A DNA stretch of 64,000 nucleotides, taken from positions 5,022,001-5,086,000 of the forward strand of contig CANUEZ040000191.1 in NCBI GenBank assembly GCA_948099385.1, in the 5' to 3' direction. Shown here piece after piece: positions 1 to 14,200 of the stretch. This DNA comes from Fasciola hepatica. Lineage: Eukaryota > Platyhelminthes > Trematoda > Plagiorchiida > Fasciolidae. A program made the translations under genes and the position numbers. The notes under the pieces were generated by a model. That model worked only from the letters and a program-made list of their open reading frames with translations, did no database searches and had not been told where the DNA came from. The stretch's first letter is position 1, and every line of letters begins with the position of its first letter.

Positions 1-201
1 TTGGGGTGAACGATTGTCAGTCGAACACCCAAACCACAAGGCTATCCGATATGGGTCTCAACGCTTTGTTCAACATATACAATACATGTTATAGCACAAT
101 CCCCAAATTGGATTCGGCTTTCGCTTTCGCTTTGAACGGTAACAACCAAATTCTCGCACACCGATCCAATCCTATGATCCATCACTTCTCTATTTATGGG
201 C
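1..201 (+). repeat. Partial satellite monomer at left edge
   Basis: This is the right part of a monomer cut by the window edge. It begins in the conserved ttggggtgaacg stretch and ends just before the phase motif at 202. Its hypervariable stretch is the common type, with two ctttcg units, preceded by gattcgg. Confidence 0.95.
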
Positions 202-3200
202 CTAAGTAAAACCAAGGCATTCCCTTATGAACAATCCCCACACAGATTGCTCATACAATGCAATAGAGCAGTAGCAGAGTAGATTTGTATAATATGATTC
301 TCCATGCAGCTTGAACACTGAACTGACCATCGAAACTTATGGAAGCACTGTATAGCTGTTTGATCCGCCATGGGAAGCATGAGCATTGCACATGGACGGA
401 GCCCACACGGGGACACGAACAAGGGTTGGGGTGAACGATTGTCAGTCGAACACCCAAACCACAAGGCTATCCGATATGGGTCTCAACGCTTTGTTCAACA
501 TATACAATACATGATATAGCACAATCCCCAAATTGGCTTCGGCTTTCGCTTTCGCTTTGAACGGTAACAACCAAATTCTCGCACACCGATCCAATCCTAT
601 GTTCCATCACTTCTCTATTTATGGGCCTAAGTAAAACCAAGGCATTCCCTTATGAACAATCCCCACACAGATTGCTCATACAATGCAATACAGCAGTAGC
701 AGAGTAGATTTGTATAATATGATTCTCCATGCAGCTTGAACACTGAACTGACCATTGAAAATGATGGAAGAACTGTACAGCTGTTTGATCCGCTAAGGGA
801 ATCATGAGCATTGCACATGGACAGAGCCCACACGGGGACACGAACAAGGGTTGGGGTGAACGATTGTCAGTCGAACACCCAAACCACAAGGCTATCCGAT
901 ATGGGTCTCAACGCTTTGTTCAACATATACAATACATGATATAGCACAATCCCCAAATTGGCTTCGGCTTTCGCTTTCGCTTTGAACGGTAACAACCAAA
1001 TTCTCGCACACCGATCCAATCCTATGTTCCATCACTTCTCTATTTATGGGCCTAAGTAAAACCAAGGCATTCCCTTATGAACAATCCCCACACAGATTGC
1101 TCATACAATGCAATAGAGCAGTAGAAGAGTAGATTTGTATAATATGATTCTCCATGCAGCTTGAACACTGAACTGACCATTGAAAATGATGGAAGCACTG
1201 TACAGCTGTTTGATCCGCTAAGGGAATCATGAGCATTGCACATGGACAGAGCCCACACGGGGACACGAACAAGGGTTGGGGTGAACGATTGTCAGTCGAA
1301 CACCCAAACCACAAGGCTATCCGATATGGGTCTCAACGCTTTGTTCAAAATATACAATACATGTTATAGCACAATCCCCAAATTGGATTCGGCTTTCGCT
1401 TTCGCTTTGAACGGTAACAACCAAATTCTCGCACACCGATCCAATCCTATGATCCATCACTTCTCTATTTATGGGCCTAAGTAAAACCAAGGCATTCCCT
1501 TATGAACAATCCCCACACAGATTGCTCATACAATGCAATAGAGCAGTAGCAGAGTAGATTTGTATAATATGATTCTCCATGCAGCTTGAACACTGAACTG
1601 ACCATTGAAAATGATGGAAGCACTGTACAGCTGTTTGATCCGCTAAGGGAATCATGAGCATTGCACATGGACAGAGCCCACACGGGGACACGAACAAGGG
1701 TTGGGGTGAACGATTGTCAGTCGAACACCCAAACCACAAGGCTATCCGATATGGGTCTCAACGCTTTGTTCAACATATACAATACATGATAAAGCGCAAT
1801 CCCCAAATTGGCTTCGGCTTTCGCTTTCGCTTTGAACGGTAACAACCAAATTCTCGCACACCGATCCAATCCTATGTTCCATCACTTCTCTATTTATGGG
1901 CCTAAGTAAAACCAAGGCATTCCCTTATGAACAATCCCCACACAGATTGCTCATACAATGCAATAGAGCAGTAGCAGAGTAGATTTGTATAATATGATTC
2001 TCCATGCAGCTTGAACACTGAACTGACCATTGAAAATGATGGAAGCACTGTACAGCTGTTTGATCCGCTAAGGGAATCATGAGCATTGCACATGGACAGA
2101 GCCCACACGGGGACACGAACAAGGGTTGAGGTGAACGAATGTCAGTCGAAAACCCAAACCACAAGGCTATCCCATATGGGTCGCAACGCTTTGTTCAAAA
2201 TATACAATACATGATATAGCACAATCCCAAATTGGATTCGGCTTTCGCTTTCGCTTTGAACGGTAACAACCAAATTCTCGCACACCGATCCAATCCCATG
2301 TTCCGTCACTTCTCTATTTATGGGCCTAAGTAAAACCAAGGCATTCCCTTATGAACAATCCCCACACAGATTGCTCATACAATGCAATAGAGCAGTAGCA
2401 GAGTAGATTTATATAATATGATTCTCCATGCAGCTTGAACACTGAACTGACCATTGAAAATGATGGAAGCACTGTACAGCTGTTTGATCCGCCATGGGAA
2501 TCATGAGCATTGCACATGGACGGAGCCCACACGGGGACACGAACAAGGGTTGGGGTGAACGATTGTCAGTCGAACACCCAAACCACAAGGCTATCCGATA
2601 TGGGTCTCAACGCTTTGTTCAACATATACAATACATGATATAGCACAATCCCCAAATTGGCTTCGGCTTTCGATTTCGCTTTGAACGGTAACAACCAAAT
2701 TCTCGCACACCGATCCAATCCTATGTTCCATCACTTCTCTATTTATTGGCTTTGGTAAAACCAAGGCATTCCCTTATGAACAATCCCCACACAGATTGCT
2801 CATGCAATGCATTACAGCATAGCAAATGAGATTTGTATAATATGATTCTCCATGCAGCTTGAACACTGAACTGACCATTGGAAATGATGGAAGCACTGTA
2901 CAGCTGTTTGATCCGCTAAGGGAATCATGAGCATTGCACATGGACAGAGCCCACACGGGGACACGAACAAGGGTTGGGGTGAACGAATGTCAGTCGAACA
3001 CCCAAACCACAAGGCTATCCGATATGGGTCTCAATGCTTTGTTCAACATATACACTACATGATATAGCACAATCCCCAAATTCGATTCGGCCTGCGATTT
3101 TGCATTGAACGGTAACAACAAAATTCTCGCACACCGATCCAATCCTATGTTCCATCACTTCTCTATTTATGGGCCTAAGTAAAACCAAGGCATTCCCTTG

Positions 3201-5300
3201 TGAACAATCCCCACACAGATTGCTCATGCAATGCAATAGAGCAGTAGCAGAGTAGATTTGTATAATATGATTCTCCATGCAGCTTGAACACTGAACTGAC
3301 CATTGAAACTTATGGAAGCACTGTATAGCTGTTTGATCCGCTAAGGGAATCATGAGCATTGCACATGGACAGAACCCACACGGGGACACGAACAAGGGTT
3401 TGGGTGAACGAATGTCAGTCGAACACCCAAAGCACAAGGCTATCCGATATGGGTCTCAACGCTTTGTTCAACATATACAATACATGATATAGCACAATCC
3501 CCAAATTGGATTCGGCTTTCGCTTTCGCTTTGAACGGTAACAACCAAATTCTCGCACACCGATCCAATCCTATGTTCCATCACTTCTCTATTTATGGGCC
3601 TAAGTAAAACCAAGGCATTCCCTTATGAACAATCCCCACACAGATTGCTCATACAATGCAATAGAGCAGTAGCAGAGTAGATTTGTATAATATGATTCTC
3701 CATGCAGCTTGAACACTGAACTGACCATTGAAAACGATGGAAGCACTGTACAACTGATTGATCCGCTAAGGGAATCATGAGCATTGCACATGGACAGAGA
3801 CCACACGGGGACACGAACAAGGGTTGGGGTGAACGATTGCCAGTCGAACACCCAAACCACAAGGCTATCCGATATGGGTCTCAACGCATTGTTCAACATA
3901 TACAATACGTGATATAGCAAAATATCCCAATTTGGATTCGGCTTTCGCTTTGGCTTTGAACGGTAACAACCAAATTCTCGCACACCGATCCAATCCTATG
4001 TTCCATCACTTCTCTATTTATGGGCCTAAGTAAAACCAAGGCATTCCCTTATGAACAATCCCCACACAGATTGCTCATACAATGCAATAGAGCAGTAGCA
4101 GAGTAGATTTGTATAATATGATTCTCCATGCAGCTTGAACACTGAACTGACCATTGAAAATGATGGGAGCACTGTAGAGCTGTTTGATCCGCTAAGGGAA
4201 TCATGAGCATTGGACATGGACAGAGCCCACACGGGGACACGAACAAGGGTTGGGGTGAACGAATGTCAGTCGAACACCCAAACCACAAGGCTATCCGATA
4301 TGGGTCTGAACGCTTTGTTCAACATATACACTACATGATATAGCACAATCCCCAAATTCGATTCGGCTTGCGCTTTTGCATTGAACGGTCACAACCAAAT
4401 TCTCGCACACCGATCCAATCCTATGTTCCATCACTTCTCTATTTATGGGCCTAAGTAAAACCAAGGCATTCCCTTATGAACAATCCCCACACAGATTGCT
4501 CATACAATGCAATAGAGCAGTAGCAGATTAGATTTGTATAATATGATACTCCATGCAGCTTGAACACTGAACTGACCAATGAAAATGATGGAAGCACTGT
4601 ACAGCTGTTTGATCCGCTAAGGGAATCATGAGCATTGCACATGGACAGAGCCCACACGGGGACACGAACAAGGGTTGGGGTGAACGATTGTCAGTCGAAC
4701 ACCCAAACCACAAGGCTATCCGATATGGGTCTGAACGCTTTGTTCAACATATACAATACGTGATATAGCAAAATATCCAAATTGGATTCGGCTTTCGCTT
4801 TGGCTTTGAACGGTAACAACCAAATTTTCGCACACCGATCCAATCCTATGTTCCATCACTTCTCTATTTATGGGCCTAAGTAAAACCAAGGCATTCCCTT
4901 ATGAACAATCCCCACACAGATTGCTCATACAATGCAATAGAGCAGTAGCAGAGTAGATTTGTATAATATGATTCTCCATGCAGCTTGAACACTGAACTGA
5001 CCATTGAAAATGATGGAAGCACTGTACAGCTGTTTGATCCGCTAAGTGAAGCATGAGCATTGCACATGGACAGAGCCCACACGGGGACACGAACAAGGGT
5101 TGGGGTGAACGATTGTCAGTCGAACACCCAAACCACAAGGCTATCCGATATGGGTCTCAACGCTTTGTTCAACATATACAATACATGATATAGCACAATC
5201 CCCAAATTCGATTCGGCTTGCGCTTTTGCATTGAACGGTAACAACCAAATTCTCGCACACCGATCCAATCCTATGTTCCATCACTTCTCTATTTATGGGC
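202..5300 (+). repeat. Array segment 1: 12 monomers, fairly uniform
   Basis: Monomers begin at 202, 627, 1052, 1477, 1902, 2326, 2751, 3175, 3600, 4026, 4451 and 4876. The first five are very alike, most with the ggcttcggctttcgctttcg form of the hypervariable stretch and the spelling gaacgattgtc. Monomers 202 and 2326 share cgccatgggaa and gacggagcc five monomers apart. Monomers 202 and 3175 share acttatggaagcactgtat seven monomers apart. The junction into monomer 2751 is unusual: ttggctttgg replaces gggcctaag near 2747-2755. Monomer 3600 is 426 bp, with caaaatatcccaatttgg in place of the usual cacaatccccaaattgg. The ttgcgcttttgcattg variant first appears in this segment, in monomers 4026 and 4876. 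Confidence 0.93.
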
Positions 5301-8300
5301 CTAAGTAAAACCAAGGCATTCCCTTATGAACAATCCCCACACAGATTGCTCATGCAATGCAATAGAGCAGTAGCAGAGTAGATTTGTATAATATGATTCT
5401 CCATGCAGCTCGAACACTGAACTGACCATTGAAAATGATGGAAGCACTGTACAGCTGTTTGATCCGCTAAGGGAATCATGAGCATTGCACATGGACAGAG
5501 CCCACACGGGGACACGAACAAGGGTTGGGGTGAACGATTGTCAGTCGAACACCCAAACCACAAGGCTATCCGATATGGGTTTCAACGCTTTGTTCAACAT
5601 ATACAATACATGATAAAGCACAATCCCCAAATTTGATTCGGCTTTCAATTTGGCTGTGTAAGACAACAACAAATTTCTCGCACACCGATCCAATCCTATG
5701 TTCCATCACTTCTCTATTTATGGGCCTAAGTAAAACCATGGCATTCCCTTATGAACAATCCCCACACAGATTGCTCATGCAATGCAATAGAGCAGTAGCA
5801 GAGTAGATTTGTATAATATGATTCTCCATGCAGCTTGAACACTGAACTGACCATTGAAAATGATGGAAGCACTGTACAGCTGTTTGATCCGCTAAGGGAA
5901 TCATGAGCATTGCACATGGACAGAGCCCACACGGGGAAACGAGCAAGGGTTGGGGTGAACGAATGTCAGTCGAACACCCAAACAACAAGGCTATCCGATA
6001 TGGGTCTCAACGCTTTGTTCAACATATACAAAACGTGATATAGCAAAATATCCAAATTTAATTCGGCTTTCGCTTTCGCTTTGAACGGTAACAACCAAAT
6101 TCTCGCACACCGATCCAATCCCATGTCCCATCATTTCACTATTTATGGGCCTAGGTAAAACCAAGGCATTCCCTTATGAACAATCCCCACACAGATTGCT
6201 CATGCAATGCAATAGAGCAGTAGCAGAGTAGATTTGTATAATATGATTCTCCATGCAGCTTGAACACTGAACTGACCATTGAAAATGATGGAAGCACTGT
6301 ACAGCTTTTTGATCCGCTAAGGGAATCATGAGCATTGCACATGGACAGAGCCCACACGGGGAAACGAACAAGGGTTGGGGTGAACGAATGTCAGTCGAAC
6401 ACCCAAACCACAAGGCTATCCGATATGGGTCTGAACGCTTTGTTCAACATATACACTACATGATATAGCACAATCCCCAAATTCGATTCGGCTTGCGCTT
6501 TTGCATTGAACGGTCACAACCAAATTCTCGCACACCGATCCAATCCTATGTTCCATCACTTCTCTATTTATGGGCCTAAGTAAAACCAAGGCATTCCCTT
6601 ATGAACAATCCCCACACAGATTGCTCATGCAATGCAATAGAGCAGTAGCAGAGTAGATTTGTATGATATGATTCTCCATGCAGCTTGAACACTGAACTGA
6701 CCATTGAAAATGATGGAAGCACTGTAGAGCTGGTTGATCCGCTAAGGGAATTATGAGCATTGCACATGGACAGAGCCCACACGGGGACACGAACAAGGGT
6801 TGGGGTGAACGATTGTCAGTCGAACACCCAAACCACAAGGCTATCCGATATGGGTTTCAACGCTTTGTTCAACATATACAATACGTGATTTAGCAAAATA
6901 TCCAAATTGGATTCGGCTTTCGCTTTGGCTCTGAACGGTAACAACCAAATTTTCGCACACCGATCCAATCCTATGTTCCATCACTTCTCTCTTTATGGGC
7001 CTAAGTAAAACCAACGCATTCCCTTATGAACAATCCCCACACAGATTGCTCATGCAATGCAATAGAGCAGTAGCAGAGTAGATTTGTATAATATGATTCT
7101 CCATGCAGCTTGAACACTGAACTGACCATTGAAAATGATGGAAGCACTGTACAGCTGTTTGATCCGCTAAGGGAATCATGAGCATTGCACATGGACAGAG
7201 CCCACACGGGGACACGAACAAGGGTTGGGGTGAACGATTGTCAGTCGAACACCCAAACCACAAGGCTATCCGATATGGGTTTCAACGCTTTGTTCAACAT
7301 ATACAATACATGATAAAGCACAATCCCCAAATTTGATTCGGCTTTCAATTTGGCTGTGTAAGATAACAACAAATTTCTCGCATAAGGATCAAATCCCATG
7401 TTCCATCACTTCTCTATTTATGGGCCTAAGTAAAACCATGGCATTCCCTTATGAACAATCCCCACACAGATTGCTCATGCAATGCAATAGAGCAGTAGCA
7501 GAGTAGATTTGTATAATATGATTCTCCATGCAGCTTGAACACTGAACTGACCATTGAAAATGATGGAAGCACTGTACAGCTGTTTGATCCGCTAAGGGAA
7601 TCATGAGCATTGCACATGGACAGAGCCCACACGGGGAAACGAGCAACGGTTGGGGTGAACGAATGTCAGTCGAACACCCAAACCACAAGGCTATCCGATA
7701 TGGGTCTCAACGCTTTGTTCAACATATACACTACATGATATAGCACAATCCCCAAATTCGATTCGGCTTGCGCTTTTGCATTGAACGGTCACAACCAAAT
7801 TCTCGCACACCGATCCAATCCTATGTTCCATCACTTCTCTATTTATGGGCCTAAGTAAAACCAAGGCATTCCCTTATGAACAATCCCCACACAGATTGCT
7901 CATGCAATGCAATAGAGCAGTAGCAGAGTAGATTTGTACAATATGATTCTCCATGCAGCTTGAACACTGAACTGGCCATTGAAAATCATGGAAGCACTGT
8001 ACAACTGATTGATCCGCTATGGGAATCATGAGCATTGCACATGGACAGAGCCCACACGGGGACACGAACAAGGGTTGGGGTGAACGATTGTCAGTCGAAC
8101 ACCCAAACCACAAGGCTATCCGATATGGGTCTGAACGCTTTGTTCAACATATACAATACGTGATATAGCAAAATATCCAAATTGGATTCGGCTTTCGCTT
8201 TCGCTTTGAACGGTAACAACCAAATTTTCGCACACCGATCCAATCCTATGTTCCATCACTTCTCTATTTATGGGCCTAAGTAAAACCATGGCATTCCCTT

Positions 8301-11250
8301 ATGAACAATCCCCACACAGATTGCTCATGCAATGCAATAGAGCAGTAGCAGAGTAGATTTGTATAATATGATTCTCCATGCAGCTTGAACACTGAACTGA
8401 CCATTGAAAATGATGGAAGCACTGTACAGCTGTTTGATCCGCTAAGGGAATCATGAGCATTGCACATGGACAGAGCCCACACGGGGAAACGAGCAAGGGT
8501 TGGGGTGAACGAATGTCAGTCGAACACCCAAACAACAAGGCTATCCGATATGGGTCTCAACGCTTTGTTCAACATATACAAAACGTGATATAGCAAAATA
8601 TACAAATTTAATTCGGCTTTCGCTTTCGCTTTGAACGGTAACAACCAAATTCTCGCACACCGATCCAATCCCATGTTCCATCATTTCACTATTTATGGGC
8701 CTAGGTAAAACCAAGGCATTCCCTTATGAACAATCCCCACACAGATTGCTCATGCAATGCAATAGAGCAGTAGCAGAGTAGATTTGTATAATATGATTCT
8801 CCATGCAGCTTGAACACTGAACTGACCATTGAAAATGATGGAAGCACTGTACAGCTTTTTGATCCGCTAAGGGAATCATGAGCATTGCACATGGACAGAG
8901 CCCACACGGGGAAACGAACAAGGGTTGGGGTGAACGAATGTCAGTCGAACACCCAAACCACACGGCTATCCGATATGGGTCTCAAAGCTTTGTTCAACAT
9001 ATACACTACATGATATAGCACAATCCCCAAATTCGATTCGGCTTGCGCTTTTGCATTGAACGGTCACAACCAAATTCTCGCACACCGATCCAATCCTATG
9101 TTCCATCACTTCTCTATTTATGGGCCTAAGTAAAACCAAGGCATTCCCTTATGAACAATCCCCACACAGATTGCTCATGCAATGCAATAGAGCAGTAGCA
9201 GAGTAGATTTGTATAATATGATTCTCCATGCAGCTTGAACACTGAACTGACCATTGAAAATGATGGAAGCACTGTACAGCTGTTTGATCCGCTAAGGGAA
9301 TTATGAGCATTGCACATGGACAGAGCCCACACGGGGACACGAACAAGGGTTGGGGTGAACGATTGTCAGTCGAACACCCAAACCACAAGGCTATCCGATA
9401 TGGGTCTCAACGCTTTGTTCAACATATACAATACATGATATAGCACAATCCCCAAATTCGATTCGGCTTTCGCTTTGGCTCTGAACGGTAACAACCAAAT
9501 TTTCGCACACCGATCCAATCCTATGTTCCATCACTTCTCTCTTTATGGGCCTAAGTAAAACCAACGCATTCCCTTATGAACAATCCCCACACAGATTGCT
9601 CATGCAATGCAATAGAGCAGTAGCAGAGTAGATTTGTATAATATGATTCTCCATGCAGCTTGAACACTGAACTGACCATTGAAAATGATGGAAGCACTGT
9701 ACAGCTGTTTGATCCGCTAAGGGAATCATGAGCATTGCACATGGACAGAGCCCACACGGGGACACGAACAAGGGTTGGGGTGAACGATTGTCAGTCGAAC
9801 ACCCAAACCACAAGGCTATCCGATATGGGTTTCAACGCTTTGTTCAACATATACAATACATGATAAAGCACAATCCCCAAATTTGATTCGGCTTTCAATT
9901 TGGCTGTGTAAGATAACAACAAATTTCTCGCATAAGGATCAAATCCCATGTTCCATCACTTCTCTATTTATGGGCCTAAGTAAAACCATGGCATTCCCTT
10001 ATGAACAATCCCCACACAGATTGCTCATGCAATGCAATAGAGCAGTAGCAGAGTAGATTTGTATAATATGATTCTCCATGCAGCTTGAACACTGAACTGA
10101 CCATTGAAAATGATGGAAGCACTGTACAGCTGTTTGATCCGCTAAGGGAATCATGAGCATTGCACATGGACAGAGCCCACACGGAGACACGAACAAGGGT
10201 TGGGGTGAACGAATGTCAGTCGAACACCCAAACCACAAGGCTATCCCATATGGGTCTGAACGCTTTGTTCAACATATACACTACATGATATAGCACAATC
10301 CCCAAATTCGATTCGGCTTGCGCTTTTGCATTGAACGGTCACAACCAAATTCTCGCACACCGATCCAATCCTATGTTCCATCACTTCTCTATTTATGGGC
10401 CTAGGTAAAACCAAGGCATTCCCTTATGAACAATCCCCACACAGATTGCTCATGCAATGCAATAGAGCAGTAGCAGAGTAGATTTGTATAATATGATTCT
10501 CCATGCAGCTTGAACACTGAACTGACCATTGAAAATGATGGAAGCACTGTACAGCTGTTTGATCCGCTAAGGGAATCATGAGCATTGCACATGGACAGAG
10601 CCCACACGGAGACACGAACAAGGGTTGGGGTGAACGAATGTCAGTCGAACACCCAAACCACAAGGCTATCCGATATGGGTCTGAACGCTTTGTTCAACAT
10701 ATACACTACATGACATAGCACAATCCACAAATTCGATTCGGCCTGCGCTTTTGCATTGAACGGTAACAACCAAATTCTCGCACACCGATCCAATCCTATG
10801 TTCCATCACTTCTCTATTTATGGGCCTAAGTAAAACCAAGGCATTCCCTTATGAACAATCCACACACAGATTGCTCATGCAATGCAATAGAGCAGTAGCA
10901 GAGTAGATTGGTACAATATGATTCTCCATGCAGCTTGAACACTGAACTGGCCATTGAAAATGATGGAAGCACTGTACAGCTGTTTGATCCGCTATGGGAA
11001 TCATGAGCATTGCACATGGACAGAGCCCACACGGGGACACGAACAAGGGTTGGGGTGAACGAATGTCAGTCGAACACCCAAACCACAAGGCTATCCGATA
11101 TGGGTCTCAACGCTTTGTTCAACATATACAATACATGATATAGCACAATCCCCAAATTGGATTCGGCTTTCGCTTTCGCTTTGAACGGTAACAACCAAAT
11201 TATCGCACACCGATCCAATCCTATGTTCCATCACTTCTCTATTTATGGGC
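5301..11250 (+). repeat. Array segment 2: 14 monomers, 'catgcaatgc' block
   Basis: Fourteen monomers begin every 425 bp from 5301 to 10826 without a single net length change. Nearly all read gctcatgcaatgc where most of the array reads gctcatacaatgc. Several read cacggggaaacga instead of cacggggacacga. The ttgcgcttttgcattg form of the hypervariable stretch recurs in monomers 6151, 7426, 8701, 9976 and 10401. The tcaatttggctgtgtaag form recurs in 5301, 7001 and 9551. The ordered recurrence forms the six-monomer repeat listed separately. Confidence 0.93.
5726..10400 (+). repeat. Six-monomer higher-order repeat, period 2550 bp (two copies)
   Basis: Monomers 5726, 6151, 6576, 7001 and 7426 match monomers 8276, 8701, 9126, 9551 and 9976 in order, offset exactly 2550 bp. 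Shared private variants are ccatggcattcc with aaacaacaagg and tacaaaacgtg (5726/8276), cagctttttgatcc (6151/8701), gggaattatgagc and ggctctgaacgg (6576/9126), and ccaacgcattcc with cgcataaggatcaaatccc (7001/9551). Between 5726-6150 and 8276-8700 I read only two differences. Similarity fades inside the fifth monomer, so the second copy is effectively about 4.5-5 monomers long. A secondary four-monomer relation, 5301 to 7001 and 5726 to 7426, suggests earlier rounds of copying. Confidence 0.9.
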
Positions 11251-14200
11251 CTAAGTAAAACCAAGGCATTCCCTTATGAACAATCCCCACACAGATTGCT
11301 CATACAATGCAATAGAGCAGTAGCAGAGTAGATTTGTATAATATGATTCTCCATGCAGCTTGAACACTGAACTGACCATTGAAAATGATGGAAGCACTGT
11401 ACAGCTTTTTGATCCGCTAAGGGAATCATGAGCATTGCACATGGACAGAGCCCACACGGGGACACGAACAAGGGTTGGGGTGAACGAATGTCAGTCGAAC
11501 ACCCAAACCACAAGGCTATCCGATATGGGTCTGAACGCTTTGTTCAACATATACACTAAATGATATAGCACAATCCCCAAATTCGATTCGGCCTGCGCTT
11601 TTGCATTGAACGGTAACAACCAAATTCTCGCACACCGATCCAATCCTATGTTCCATCACTTCTCTATTTATGGGCCTAAGTAAAACCAAGGCATTCCCTT
11701 ATGAACAATCCCCACACAGATTGCTCATGCAATGCAATAGAGCAGTAGCAGAGTAGATTTGTATAATATGATTCTCCATGCAGCTTGAACACTGAACTGA
11801 CCATTGAAAATGATGGAAGCACTGTACAGCTGTTTGATCCGCTAAGGGAATCATGAGCATTGCACATGGACAGAGCCCACACGGGACACGAACAAGGGTT
11901 GGGGTGAACGAATGTCAGTCGAACACCCAAACCACAAGGCTATCCGATATGGGTCTCAACGCTTTGTTCAATATATACAATACATGATATAGCACAATCC
12001 CCAAATTGGATTCGGCTTTCGCTTTCGCTTTGAACGGTAACAACCAAATTTTCGCACACCGATCCAATCCTATGTTCCATCACTTCTCTATTTATGGGCC
12101 TAGGTAAAACCAAGGCATTCCCTTATGAACAATCCACACACAGATTGCTCATGCAATGCAATACAGCATAGCAGAGTAGATTTGTATAATATGATTCTCC
12201 ATGCAGCTTGAACACTGAACTGACCATTGAAAATGATGGAAGCACTGTACAGCTGTTTGATCCGCTAAGGGAATCATGAGCATTGCACATGGACAGAGCC
12301 CACACGGGACACGAACAAGGGTTGGGGTGAACGAATGTCAGTCGAACACCCAAACCACAAGGCTATCCGATATGGGTCTCAACGCTTTGTTCAACATATA
12401 CACTACATGATATAGCACAATCCCCAAATTGGATTCGGCTTTCGCTTTCGCTTTGAACGGTAACAACCAAATTTTCGCACACCGATCCAATCCTATGTTC
12501 CATCACTTCTCTATTTATGGGCCTAGGTAAAACCAAGGCATTCCCTTATGAACAATCCACACACAGATTGCTCATGCAATGCAATACAGCATAGCAGAGT
12601 AGATTTGTATAATATGATTCTCCATGCAGCTTGAACACTGAACTGACCATTGAAAATGATGGAAGCACTGTACAGCTGTTTGATCCGCTAAGGGAATCAT
12701 GAGCATTGCACATGGACAGAGCCCACACGGGGACACGAACAAGGGTTGGGGTGAACGATTGTCAGTCGAACACCCAAACCACAAGGCTATCCGATATGGG
12801 TCTGAACGCTTTGTTCAACATATACACTACATGATGTAGCACAATCCCCAAATTCGATTCGGCTTGCGCTTTTGCATTGAACGGTAACAACCAAATTCTC
12901 GCGCACCGAACCAATCCTATGTTCCATCACTTCTCTATTTATGGGCCTAAGTAAAACCAAGGCATTCCCTTATGAACAATCCCCACACAGATTGCTCATG
13001 CAATGCAATAGAGCAGTAGCAGAGTAGATTTGTATAATATGATTCTCCATGCAGCTTGAACACTGAACTGACCATTGAAAATGATGGAAACACTGTACAG
13101 CTTTTTGATCCGCTCAGGGAATCATGAGCATTGCACATGGACAGAGCCCACACGGGGAAACGAACAACGGTTGGGGTGAACGAATGTCAGTCGAACACCC
13201 AAACCACAAGGCTATCCGATATGGGTCTCAACGCTTTGTTCAACATATACAATACATGATATAGCACAATCCCCAAATTGGATTCGGCTTTCACTTTGGC
13301 TTTGTAAGATAACAACCAAATTCTCGCACACCGATCCAATCCTATGTTCCATCACTTCTCTATTTATGGGCCTAAGTAAAACCAAGGCATTCCCTTATGA
13401 ACAATCCACACAGATTGCTCATGCAATGCAATACAGCATAGCAGATGAGATTTGTACAATATGATTATCCATGCAGCTTGAACACTGAACTGACCATTGG
13501 AAATGATGGAAGCACTGTAAAACTGATTGATCCGCTAAGTGAAGCATGAGCATTGCACATGGACAGAGCCCACATGGGGACACGATCAAGGGTTGGGTTG
13601 AAGGATTGTCAGTCGAACACCCAAACCACAAGGCTATCCGATATGGGTCTCAACGCATTGTTCAACATATACAATACATGATAAAGAAAATCCCCAAATT
13701 GGATTCCCGTTTCCCTTTGGCTTTGAACGGTAACAATCAAATTCTCGCGCACCGATCCAATCCTATGTTCCATCACTTCTCTATTTATGGGCCTAAGTAA
13801 AACCAAGGCATTCCCTTATGAACAATCCCCACACAGATTGCTCATACAATGCAATAGAGCAGTAGCAGAGTAGATTTGTATAATATGATTATCCATGCAG
13901 CTTGAACACTGAACTGACCATTGAAAATGATGGAAGCACTGTACAGCTGTTTGATCCGCTAAGGGAATCATGAGCATTGCACATGGACAGAGCCCACACG
14001 GGGAAACGAACACGGGTTTGGGTGAACGATTGTCAGTCGAACACCCAAACCACAAGGCTATCCGATATGGGTTTCAACGCTTTGTTCAACATATACAATA
14101 CATGATATAGCACAATCCCCAAATTGGATTCGGCTTTCGCTTTCGCTTTGAACGGTAACAACCAAATTTTCGCACACCGATCCAATCCTATGTTCCATCA

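Noticed and set aside
2741..2760. Possible array junction or insertion where ttggctttgg replaces gggcctaag.
   Set aside because: The alignment keeps its length and the flanks stay in phase, so this is a cluster of substitutions in one monomer, not a junction.
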